Position numbers and translations under genes: made by a program. The notes under the pieces were generated by a model. That model worked only from the letters and a program-made list of their open reading frames with translations. It was not told the DNA's origin and searched no databases. Of a DNA stretch of 64,000 bases, positions 51,481 through 63,505 are shown in pieces. The stretch comes from Perca fluviatilis (taxonomy: Eukaryota > Chordata > Actinopteri > Perciformes > Percidae): contig NC_053128.1 of NCBI RefSeq assembly GCF_010015445.1, forward strand, positions 10,701,840 to 10,765,839, read 5' to 3'. Numbering within the stretch: the first letter of the stretch is position 1; each line of letters starts with the position of its first letter.

Positions 51481-53225
51481 TGAGCATGTCACTCCCTGCA
51501 AAAAACACACCAAACTCAGTGCAGCAGCGTGACATAACATACAGCTATATAAAGCTATGCTATGGAATCTACTATCTGTTGGACAGCAGCACCTGTTGCC
51601 AAGTGGCCATTTCCCAACAAAGCATCTCCAGCCATTGAAGGGAATATCTACACCATCGTGATAATAATCCACTTGATATGCAGCAGCAGGCAAAGACATG
51701 TCAGCGAGCAGATGATTATCAATTTGAGGATATTAAAATCATATATTCAAGCCATGCAGCAGATTGGTACGAACTTAAGATAGGCCTGAATGCAGCGGAG
51801 TAGAACAGCCAAGTAAACAATCAAATCGAAGTTGAAATATGTTTCTAATGTTTGGCTGAATATAAAGTGTGTGAAGAAAATGTGAATATGTGTATACGTC
51901 TCTGATATGAGAAAGCTGGATTTTCCCATTGAGCCAATAATGGGAAATAATTGTGTAAATGGGCTGTGAGCAAGACAGCTGTCATGTTACACAGCCAAAG
52001 AACATGTTCTCTATATGGATCAGAGTTTGCATTGAGCCAATAGAAAACAACAAGCGGTCCATAACACTCAAACATGAGTATTTAAAAATGTAAACCGGCA
52101 TACAGACATCACAATGCTCCTGACAATCATTAACCAAGATACATATGAGCTCAGTCTTAACAAGGAATGAGCTCACAATCAATACCAATACAAAATTAGC
52201 ATCTGGGATTACAGAGAGGTAACACCCCCCCCCGCCCCATCCAGTGGGCCAACATGGGACATATTTCAGAAAAAATATGTACAGTAGTTAACGAGAGACA
52301 AATAGTTATTTGAATGAGCCATGAATTAGACATATGATGTTTGTCAATTAAAAAGATAAAGTCACAGCCCTTTCTGTGACCTCTAGACTTCCCCAGTGTT
52401 TCCTATCTGTCTTTCCCTATGTCTCCACCTTTGTGTGTGTGTGTGTGTGTGTGTGCTTCTGGCATGGTTCAGCAGTCACAACCTGGCACACCTGTTTCTT
52501 ATCAATCAGCAAAATCTGTATAAGAACCCCGGCTCTCCTCTCACTCGTTTCCAGATTGTTCCGCGCTCTACATGGTAACTCTCCAGACCCTCGTGCTCTA
52601 GTAAATGAAACTTGAATTGATCTCTTGTTGTTACTTTGCAGGAAAAATTCTCACATATGTCTCTTCCACCTCCAGAGTGTTTGCCAGAACCTGATCTGAG
52701 TCTGCATCTGCTGATCACCTGCCATTACCTACCACCATACGCAGCCTGCAAGTGCTTTGCAAGTACCAAGTTCGGCTGTTGTCTACTATACACTAGAAGT
52801 ACACACTATGCTTCCTGTTTGGTGCTGATGGGAAGGCATCCGTTGGTTGTTGACAATGTTCACATGATTTAACTTAACTACAAAGACTGAAAACTTACGA
52901 TAATATCAAACATGTTTGATTTTGTCGGAACGTCAAGACGGGAAAAAGACAGACTCGGACTCAGGTTTATGACAACCTTACACCAAACGATTGAGACTAC
53001 GGGAGCATGCCCCAACCCTAACAAGACTCATATGACTTCATTCCGATATTGGAAATTAGTCTGCGACAGTGGAATCACTTGAAAAAGTCGTTTGGTGTAA
53101 GGTCGGCATTTGGCCAAATAAAGAACATAAATACTTAATCCTGTGTATAGCTGCCCTGGGGTCTAAACAAAGCTCAAACCAAATTGTAACCGATCATTTT
53201 GAAAGTCAAGACATTCTCAGTTGTC
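51481..53225. other. Non-coding gap
   Basis: No gene is recognised. A TG microsatellite lies at 52432-52455, and a C-rich stretch near 52226-52240. Confidence 0.4.
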
Positions 53226-53860
53226 ACAGTCTCATCGCTGCTTTTTGCAGATGATGTAGTGCTGATGACTCACTGGATCAGTTTGCAGCCGAGTGTAAAG
53301 CCGCTGGGATAAGGATTAGCACCTCTAAATCTGAGGTCATTGTTCTCAGCAGGAAATCAAGTGTTTATTCCGGGTAGGGAATAAGTCCTTACCCCAAGTG
53401 AAGGTGTTGAAGTACCTCGGGGTCTTGTTCGCGAGTGAGGGGACAATGGAGCGGGAGATTGGCTGGACAATCAGAGCAGCGGGGGTGGCACTACATTCAC
53501 TTTACCGCACCGTTGTGGGGAAAAGAGCGCTGAGCCTGAAGGCAAAGCTCTCGATCTACCGATCAATTTCCGATCCTACCCTCACCTGTGGTCATGAAGG
53601 CTGGCTCATGACTGAAAGAACTAGATCCTGAGTAGAGCTGCTGCTCCTTTTGCGTTAAAAGGAGCCAGTTGAGATGGTCCGGGCATCTGGTAAGGACGCC
53701 CCCTGAGGGAAGCCCCCCTAGGGAGATGTTCCAGGCACGTCCATCTGGAAGGACGCCTCGGGGAAGACCCAGGACTAAGGTGGAGAGATTATATCTCCAT
53801 CCTGGCCTGGGAACACCTTGGGATCACCCAGTTAGAGGTGATCCCAAGAGCATGAGAGTC
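53226..53860 (+). pseudogene. LINE ORF2 3' fragment with multiple lesions
   Basis: Pieces in order: SLLFADDVVLM (RT catalytic box), FAAECKAAGIRISTSKSE, then VKVLKYLGVLFASEGTMERE, LSLKAKLSIYRSI, LTCGHEGWLMTERTRS, and after a stop RWSGHLVRTPPE and GRTPRGRPRT. The order matches a family of fish LINEs ending in a GRRPRGRPRTRW block. Frameshifts and a deletion after FADD show that it is dead. Confidence 0.8.
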
Positions 53861-53884
53861 ACATTAGTTTTTTTGTATTGGGTA

Positions 53885-54325
53885 TAATACCCCGTTTACA
53901 CGTACATGGCTATTTTGAAAAATGGAGACATTTCCCTTCGTTTGTGCCCTTCGTTTACACGCAAACGGAGAACTCGCCTCTGAAAACGATTCTTTTTAAA
54001 ACCTCCGGCCAGAGTGGAGATTTTGGAAAACTTCATTTGCACGTAAACTGAGACAAACGGAGGTTTAGGCAGCCGAGAGAGAAAAAGAGGAAGTGATTCG
54101 TTGCTGTTGTTGCTATTTTCGGGTTTCTAATTGGCTAACGTGGGCTTGAGCTTCTCGTTACACTGCCACCTACAGGTTTGGCGTGCTCTTGACGGCATTG
54201 ACGGCACATATACACGGGTACATGTAAACAATCACTTTTCTGAAAACTGACAGCTGTGCAAGATGTTATTTTTGAAAACAAAGAGGTTGAAATGTCCGTT
54301 TATGAAAATAGTGGAAACATAGCAT
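53885..54325. mobile_element. Fish MITE-like repeat (CCCCGTTTACACG type)
   Basis: The left end accccgtttacacgtacatg and the right part cacgggtacatgtaaac recall inverted ends. Inside, cgtttacacgcaaacgg and actgccacctacagg are typical of a widespread teleost repeat. Confidence 0.55.
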
Positions 54326-54657
54326 AAATCTTTACCTCACTTTGTAAAGATTTTGTCCAAGTGTATGTTTTTGCATATCGATCTATTGCCTTACAGTTTA
54401 AGTGAATCATTAAAGGCAAAATTAATTCAAGCTAGTTCAAAGAAATAATGAAATTTATTATTTTCATCTTAATTCATTGTTGAAATACTGAATATACTTA
54501 AATCATTTTACTGAAACATAGATTAACATCACCTCATGACCTTGACCTTGGCAGGATTTTTAATGGCAATATTCTGTTATAAGCAGATGCCTGGAATGTT
54601 TGCTGAGTTACCTTGTACATGTGCTCTTGAGATTAGCATGCACAATGGAAGTACATG

Positions 54658-55979
<1,322 letters not shown>

Positions 55980-57310
55980 AAAACAGAAGACACTCTCTCA
56001 AAAATATATATATCCTCAAAAACATTGAAGAGTAAAACTAATTTCATAGAAATCAGAAACAAATGTACTCATGAACTACGCAAAGCAAAGGCTGTCTATT
56101 TCCAGAAGAAAATTATTTTAACTGCTTCTAAACCTAAAATATTATGGCAGACACAGAATTCATCACTGATCATTATGAGAAAATAATATTCAAATTTCTT
56201 TACAAGACAAGCCCATAAACACTGCAAGCACTTTAAATGATGATGTTGTTACATCTGTAACTTGCATCTATATACCTCATAATCCCCACCTGTTTTCTCT
56301 TCTACATCCCACCAGTTATCTTGCTCTGAGATCAGACAGAATGAACTATGTTATTTTTAAATTCTCATGCTTGTGATAAGTACGGTTTAAATTTTTTTAT
56401 GTCTCATACTGACAGCCGTATGCCTCTTCTCCACTATCTGATCAATCTCTGTATCAGGCTTTCCATTTCCCACCGGCTGGAAAACTGCTCAAATCACCCT
56501 CATTTTTTAAATCTGAGGATCCAACTCCTAATTCTAACTACAGGCCAATATCCATATTTTTTTGCAAAAACTTTCTAACCAATTAAACATTCATCTTTAA
56601 AGCAATAACCCTTGGTGACTTTCAATATGGTTTCCAACCAATACCAACTATGTCTGCATTATTATTATTTACTGAACAAATAAGTACCTCACTAAACAAA
56701 GGTCATGTAACTGGAGCAATTTCTATTGATTTTTGCTAAGCTTTCGATCAGATTCTGCTGAACAAACAGGTCTCAAGTGATTAAAATCGGTCATATAACA
56801 TCTACCTCAATACCTTATGGGAGTTCCACAAGGCAGCACTTAGGGTCCTTTTATTATTTCTCCTGTATATCGATGGCCTTCCCAATGTGTGTAAATACTC
56901 ACATTGTCTACTATATGCTGATGACACTGCAATTTTTTTTTTTAACTCAAAACCTGATGTAATAAATTCAAAACTCTCCTATGATCACAGTATTTACATG
57001 ACTGGTTGAAATCTAATTATCTAACTATCGATGCCATGAAAACTGAATGTATGTATTTTCAATCACCTAAATGTGTATCATGTCTGACCCCATTTTGCAA
57101 ATCATCAACTAACCATCAAACAAATCATCAACTAACAATCGCAGAAACCTCTGCGTGTCCATCTTGGAGTGTCCCTGGATTCGCATCTCACAACACAAGA
57201 CAGGAACATATCAATTTTGTGTGTGCTTATTACAGAAACAATTATGGTCAGGGATTTTTTCACATATTAGAGACAAAACTTCTATTACACATTCAAACAG
57301 ACATATAAAC
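55980..57310 (+). pseudogene. LINE ORF2 remnant (L2/CR1-like reverse transcriptase)
   Basis: Pieces in order: RNKCTHELRKAKAVYFQKKI (about 56055), NYRPISI (56536), a SLNKGHVTGAISIDF-like palm A block (about 56695), GVPQGST (56819), and LYADDTAIF (about 56910), the catalytic YADD. Several stops and frameshifts, including a TAG just after GVPQGST, break the frame. Orientation and order are those of a normal LINE RT. Confidence 0.8.
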
Positions 57311-57879
57311 ACTATTTCATGGAGGGACATACCTGCATCCAGTCATTAATATCTCATATACCATCTTGCTCAGTCCACCTAAGTCCACTTATCTGTAATG
57401 TCCGTGTATAGCTGTTCATGTTTGTATTGTTTCCGTTTCTTTTAATCTTTTCCTGTATAATAATACATTAAATGAAATGTAAATACCTACATGACACCGG
57501 TCATATTCCACAGTGAAAATCTATTTTATCTGACCATTACTGCATGATATATTGTGCCATCCATTGTGTAATGTTAACTAGGGGATTTTATACAATTGAT
57601 TATTTGCTAAAATATGAAAGTTTTAAGGAGACAGAGCTAGGCATTTTCCACATAGCAATGATAACTTACCAAACACATTGAAATCGATGGATTGTGTCTC
57701 CTTACAGATAAATTAGACCTAGAATTGAATCATGTGAATGATTATAGCCTGTAATAGTCCTATTGTAATCCTATATAAAACTGAGAGTCTAACATGTGTG
57801 ACACAAATGTTATGACAGTTTACAAATAGTTGTATTTAGCTATTAAGGAACCTATAGGCAAACAACTGAATGAACACTG
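57311..57879. other. Non-coding gap between LINE and Penelope-like remnants
   Basis: No gene is seen. Confidence 0.4.
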
Positions 57880-58190
57880 AAAGTAGACAACATCAGCTGT
57901 CTGTGACCACCAGACCAAAAAAGGCCACAGCATCGACTGGGAAGGGGTCAAAGTCATCGACCAAGCATCAACGGACAGCCGGAGAAAGGTCAAGGACTCC
58001 ATCCAATAACAAAGAACATTCCTGACAGGGGTTACGATCTCCATTTCATCCCTATATATAACCACTTATCTTGTAACTGAAGTTTCTTTCTTAGGTCACA
58101 AGAACCAACTCCATTTCCTGATGAAGATTGTTTGACGTGGTTGACAGCTCTGACAAAGCTAAGTGGACCTTAAAGTTGAGATTATTTTGT
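57880..58190 (+). pseudogene. Penelope-like element 3' end, GIY-YIG endonuclease C-terminus
   Basis: The plus strand reads GHSIDWEGVKVIDQASTDSR then RKVKDSIQ, resembling the conserved end of Penelope-type GIY-YIG endonucleases (H-x-I-D-W...A-x-V...R...KEAI). It is followed by a 3' tail containing cctgatgaag, common in these elements. Only the last part is present and the frame is broken by a stop. Confidence 0.5.
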
Positions 58191-58484
58191 CAATCATACT
58201 GTTGAACTTCAAAGCTCAAAAGTACAAAGGGTTTTCAGGAATTTGATCTAATTGTAGGTCACGTATAAGCTTCAATATGGCTTTTTTTGTGGGAATTAAC
58301 TGTGTTTTAAACACTTTATTTTGGCAAAATAACTTAAATTGCACTCATTTGAAAAAAAAACACTAAATTCACTAAATATTGTAAACACAATTAACTTGAT
58401 TCACTCTTGTCATCTCCAGGACAGGTTGTGCATTTTAGAACAAATAAGATTAAATGTTTAACTTTTTCTCTCTGCCTCTCTCTT
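58191..58484. other. Non-coding spacer
   Basis: Nothing recognised. Confidence 0.4.
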
Positions 58485-58550
58485 GTACGGTGGCCGGGAA
58501 GTGCAATGCAACATTACAAAGAATGAAACACTTTTACAAAGCTTGAGACA

Positions 58551-59112
58551 AATTTACATTTTGGAAAACAAATTTACATTTTAGAAAACAAATTTACATT
58601 TTGGAAAACAAATTTACATTTTAGAAAACAAATTTACATTTTGGAAAACAAAATAACATTTTGGAAAACAAATTTACATTTTAGAAAACAAATTAACATT
58701 TTGGAAAACAAATTTACATTTTAGAAAACAAATTTACATTTTGGAAAACAAATTTACATTTTAGAAAACAAATTTACATTTTGGAAAACAAAATAACATT
58801 TTGGAAAACAAATTTACATTTTAGAAAACAAATTTACATTTTGGAAAACAAATTTACATTTTAGAAAACAAATTTACATTTTGGAAAACAAATTTACATT
58901 TTAGAAAACAAATTTACATTTTAGAAAACAAATTTACATTTTGGAAAACAAATTTACATTTTGGAAAACAAAATAACATTTTGGAAAACAAATTTACATT
59001 TTAGAAAACAAAATAACATTTTGGAAAACAAATTTACATTTTAGAAAACAAATTAACATTTTGGAAAACAAATTTACATTTTAGAAAACAAATTTACATT
59101 TTAGAAAACAAA
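58551..59112 (+). repeat. 20-bp tandem array, left arm (about 28 units)
   Basis: The unit is aaatttacattttRgaaaac, with G or A at the R position and occasional variants (aataacatt, aattaacatt). It is bounded on both sides by related aaacacttttac motifs. Confidence 0.97.
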
Positions 59113-59216
59113 TTCACAAGATGCAAAACACTTTTACCAGTCCTGAAACAAATTTACAAATGACAGATTCTTCACGGAAAGGGAATGTACCACATACCGG
59201 AAGTGATGAGGTGTTG

Positions 59217-60049
59217 TATACATGTCGCCTTGACTACGGCAGTTATGGATCGAATGCGTCAATAGAGCCGCCATCTTGGAACAGGGGAGGCACTCCCTTA
59301 TATACTGTCTATGGGCCGTCTTTAATGCATCAGCGTCAATGTAGGCAAAGGTCTAACGGAAATAAAATCACTATAAATCGTCAAAATCTCATGTGATGTT
59401 GTAGTTTTTTTAAACAAAAAGACAAAGAGGCTAATTAATGTGTTAATACAAAGAATATTTATTATAATCAGTTCACAGATATGAGTACAAACGGAAACTT
59501 CACCCTTCTGAACTAAGAGGTTCTGCTTCAAAGTGAAGTTTAAACAGACTGAAATGTCCAGGCTCACTCCCCCACTAATGATTCATTTATTTCTGCATGT
59601 AGTTATTCATTTAACGAGACTTAAAGTCATGTTTCGTCATCCACAGTCCGAGTCCCGCCAGACTCCCTTTAGGAAACCTGTGATTTAAACTTCAGCAGGC
59701 TGTGACAGTCCGCTACGCTCAGTCCTGGATCTGATTCTCCCGGGCTTCCCTTCCCTCCAGCGGGCCCAGCAATACGGCCTGGGTCTCCAGCTGCGTGGTG
59801 TCGGTTTTGGCTGCCAGGAATGGGCAGTGAGCTCCAGGTCCTGCAGCTGCAGACGGACTCAGCTGCCCCCCGCTGGCTTGCCGATCCGGGCGGCGGCTGT
59901 CGATACGTTCCCCGTTTTTCCAATGTTTCTGTCAGGTCCGCGTTCTTTAAAAACTCAAAACACCGACCACACGTAAAGTCACCATAAACTTCATTCACGC
60001 CATATACTCACTCACAACAACACAAATTGACTGCGCTCACCAGCAACAC
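59217..60049. other. Unique core of the foldback-like element
   Basis: There is no recognisable transposase. A 109-codon minus-strand frame (59669-59998) and an overlapping frame ending QLETQAVLLGPLEGREAREN lie in a G+C-richer part. Their switching frames suggest a decayed or captured coding segment that I do not recognise. Confidence 0.4.
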
Positions 60050-60150
60050 CCGCAACACCTCATCACTTCCGGTATGTGGTACATTCCCTTTCCGTGAAGA
60101 ATCTGTCATTTGTAAATTTGTTTCGGGACTTGTAAAAGTGTTTTGCATCT

Positions 60151-60520
60151 TGTTAATTTGTTTTCTAAAATGTAAATTTGTTTTCTAAAATGTTATTTTG
60201 TTTTCCAAAATGTAAATTTGTTTTCTAAAATGTAAATTTGTTTTCTAAAATGTAAATTTGTTTTCTAAAATGTAATTTTGTTTTCCGAAATGTAAATTTG
60301 TTTTCTAAAATGTTATTTTGTTTTCCAAAATGTAAATTTGTTTTCTAAAATGTTATTTTGTTTTCCAAAATGTTATTTTGTTTTCCAAAATGTAAATTTG
60401 TTTTCTAAAATGTTATTTTGTTTTCCAAAATGTAAATTTGTTTTCTAAAATGTTATTTTGTTTTCCAAAATGTTAATTTGTTTTCTAAAATGTAAATTTG
60501 TTTTCCAAAATGTAAATTTG
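60151..60520 (-). repeat. 20-bp tandem array, right arm (about 18 units)
   Basis: Same unit as the left array in reverse complement (ttttctaaaatgtaaatttg), with more ttattttg variants. It has about ten units fewer than the left arm. Confidence 0.97.
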
Positions 60521-60584
60521 TCTTGAGCTTTGTAAAAGTGTTTCATTCTTTGTAATGTTGCATTGCACTTCCCGGCCACCGTAC

Positions 60585-62039
60585 TCTTGGGCTCATATTC
60601 TTTGCAATTCTGCTTTAAAAATCCATTCTCGATCCAAATGACCTTAGTTGTTATTGAACCAGTTTTTACTGTTGCCTTAAAATATTATGTATATTATAAA
60701 TGTTAAAATGAGTTATACTGAAAATAAATATATAAATAAATGAACTGGTTTGGTTATTGCATTCTGTTTTTTTCCCTCCAGCATTTTTTCATTATAAAAA
60801 AGTTGATAAATAATGGTTAATGTGGCTTGGGAGAGGGAAGTTTGGGGTTCCCTGCTGGAGCTGGAGGACAGTCATACTGGTTTTGAGTGACCGCCGATGC
60901 CGATGCCGATGACACATTGACAGAGCAGCTTGAGGTCATCTCCCCACTGAGCTTCCAGCACCTCCTATAGCATATACAGATGGGTGACAATTTAGTTCAT
61001 TTTCATACTCATCAAACCATTCAGTGACTCCTTGCTTTATTAACCCTTTTTCAAAGTCACTCATGTTTTTGGAGTTACACCAGAACCTGCTCAGTGCTGT
61101 ATGTCACAGATGGGATGTTAATTGTGTCATGCAACTGAAGCATTTGTCATGTTTCTCCAGTAATATAAATATCCTACAGCTGTACAGACTGTACCGTAGA
61201 GCTAAAGAAATCCTATGGTTTTCATTTTTGAGACTTAGGTTTTGAAAGAAGGTTAAGGCCATTTGAGGCTGCCAATTTCTTTGTTTTTTTTAAGAAAAAG
61301 AATCCCTTTTTGTGTCCTTCAGGTTGTTTTATAAGTTTGCACTTGTGATCACTGCTCCTCTGTGCCAATTTTCTTTTTTTATAATCAATTTTTTATTGTT
61401 TTTATAACATACAGAACAAACAAACAGAATTGAACAAGAACAACAAGCCTCTCCCACCCCCCCACCATCTGCGGTCTCGTTGTTATGTTTTTCTGAGAGT
61501 GTTCCTCCTGCCACACTACAAATTGTAATTTTAGGATTATTGAATGAAGCAGCAAAAAATCAAAAGCAACTATCTGCTCTTGTTGGACCCTCTACATTGT
61601 TTCATATCGTGAAAAAGATTACCAGGCCTCTATTACAGCCGACACATCCTGCTAATTGGGATTAACTATAATTTAGCTGCATTTGTAGGCTATTTTTCTG
61701 TATTTACAAGTGGCAGACAAAAAAGGATAATAGCTTAGATGACACCATCAGATCCATAAAACATATTTAATACACATTTTAGATGCATACATATGATAAA
61801 ATGGTAAAACATCCTGTTTGAGCGTCTAAACTGCCATAATTTACAAGAAGAGGAAGGAAGAAGAAGAAGAAGAAGAAGAAGAAAAGAAGAAGAAGAAGAG
61901 CATCCTGTTTGTGCAGCTGGTCGGGGGCGGGACTCCAAAGCGGAACGTGACTGTCTGATTTTTTTTGTCCAGGTGATCATTAATGTGACAGGAAGTGTAT
62001 AGTATGGGTAGCGTTGAATATGGACTTTGCTAATTGGTT
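60585..62039. other. Non-coding gap
   Basis: No gene is seen. The stretch 61375-61450 (ttttttattg..., then acagaacaaacaaacag) resembles a retroelement 3' tail. A GAA microsatellite lies at 61851-61900. Confidence 0.4.
61851..61900. repeat. (GAA)n microsatellite, interrupted
   Basis: AAG/GAA units with a single aaaag interruption. It is flanked on both sides by catcctgttt. Confidence 0.9.
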
Positions 62040-62577
62040 TTCTTCCCAAAGTATTCACCAGCTAAAAGGCCAGAAGCTGCGTCATTTGACAGGACGGTTG
62101 GGACGCAGGCTAGTGCAAAACGTGACTATTTTTGCGATAACTGCTACACAAAAGTTCCAGCGGGGCTAATAAACACCTCAGCGGCTAACATTACAGGAGC
62201 GGTGGACAGGTGCAGCTCATTAACTCTCCTCCTCCACTTCCCCCGGTAGCTTTTACCTCGACTGTTGCCACCGCTCCATTTTGGATTTACAAGCCAAACC
62301 AAGATAATAACCGCTTTAGTTAACCTAGCACTGCTACTGGGGGGAGGGGATTCTTTAGGCCTACTACATCAAAACTTTTCTTGACTGCCGCATGAGAAAA
62401 CTAGTTTTCCATTCTCGCTGAGCACCATGGGGCCATGTTTACCTCACGGAAGGCCCAGTTAGTGCAGCTGGCCTTCGAGAGAGAAAGAGAGAACGAGAGA
62501 GAACTTCAAGAAGAGCACTAATGACTAGAAAAATGTTATCTCAGCGCAGACACTCGCCGCCTTCAGCTATTTTAAAG
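62040..62577 (+). promoter_or_regulatory. Candidate promoter and first exon with splice donor
   Basis: The block is richer in CG than its surroundings and ends in a consensus donor, AAAG|GTGAGT (intron from 62578). Upstream are an ACCATGG at about 62426 opening a short uORF, an ATG opening MFTSRKAQLVQLAFERE... with its stop at about 62522, and an overlapping ATG at 62521. That last ATG starts a 19-codon frame, MTRKMLSQRRHSPPSAILK, open to the donor. The peptide is not securely recognised; RRHSPPSAILK loosely recalls an RxxSILK motif. No downstream exon is identified in the remaining 1.4 kb. Confidence 0.35.
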
Positions 62578-63505
62578 GTGAGTGAAGCTTATTTTTAACC
62601 CTTGGCGTCACTGTGCTTTTGTTCTGCTGTAGATGAATCCGTACTTCGCTCTCGTCCGCGTCTGTCTTCTGTAACTTAGTAACCTTGTCGCTGTCCTTGG
62701 TTCTGAATAGCGGATGTTATAAAATAGGTGTGTGTTGTAAATGCACAGGCAGTGTGTTTTTTTTTTTTTCTTTCTGTGGCGTGTTAGTGTTTTGTATTCA
62801 TGAACGTTAGTTCTGGTTTGGTTCTGAATGCCACTGAACGCCTGCAGGCTTGGTCATTTATTCTTGTTCAACAGCTTCTGAGACGATCTATCTGTACATC
62901 TTGTTGCTCATGCAGTTGTTTTATGTGTGAAACCCCCACACACACACACACCAGCCCACCCCACCCCAATGTGGAAATCTGAATGGAAATCTGATTTGTT
63001 CTGGTGCCGACACTGCACTGTGTATATATAGAGATATTGGGTTGTTGGCTTTGATTCAGCCTGGACTGGCTTAAATGAAACCAGGGAGAACAGGCCGTTG
63101 ATCTAGTGCAAGCTAGTGATAACAGAGACAAATAGTAAGCCATGGCGCCACACTACTGTTCAATGATCAGTGGGTGTTGGAGATGCTCTCTAGGAGAGAA
63201 ATGCGGGCTGACAAAAATCCTTTCAATCAACTGTGCAATCAAGTGATAACGATTAAATCACTTTTTCTTGGGTGTTTTATTGTGTGAGTGGTTCATGCAG
63301 TTATCAGGCTACAATCCAGACTACTTTAGCTTGTTGTTCCCCTGTGAGTTGTCTGAATATCCTCTTCAAAACAATATGATCTAAAAAAATGAATTGAATT
63401 GAAATGAATTTGAAAAATCCCAGGATATGTAAAATGAGTCCAACAATGTTATAAGGGTACAATGCTAAATTAAACTGTTACTTTTTTTGCCTTACTAGAT
63501 TAAGA
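62578..63505. other. Non-coding gap or putative first intron
   Basis: Nothing recognised apart from a CA run at about 62937-62950. Confidence 0.35.

Larger units (their letters stand above)
58489..60580. mobile_element. Foldback-like element with tandem arrays in its inverted arms
   Basis: The ends GGTGGCCGGGAAGTGC and GCACTTCCCGGCCACC are exact reverse complements, flanked by gtac on both sides (58485-58488 and 60581-60584). Inverted identity continues inward for more than 60 bases with only two mismatches. Then come inverted arrays of a 20-bp unit, then about 105 bases of near-perfect inverted sequence (59111-59216 against 60050-60160). Core 59217-60049 is unique. The arms of about 730 and 530 bases would fold into a giant stem. 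Superfamily is not assigned; the architecture recalls Drosophila foldback elements. Confidence 0.9.

Noticed and set aside
58551..59112. CRISPR array or bacterial satellite
   Set aside because: The 20-bp units are directly adjacent without unique spacers and lie in the arm of an inverted element in a vertebrate-type genome.
61480..61665. 61-codon frame MLCFSESVPPATLQ
   Set aside because: It has no recognisable motif, no splice context and no codon bias distinguishable from its surroundings.
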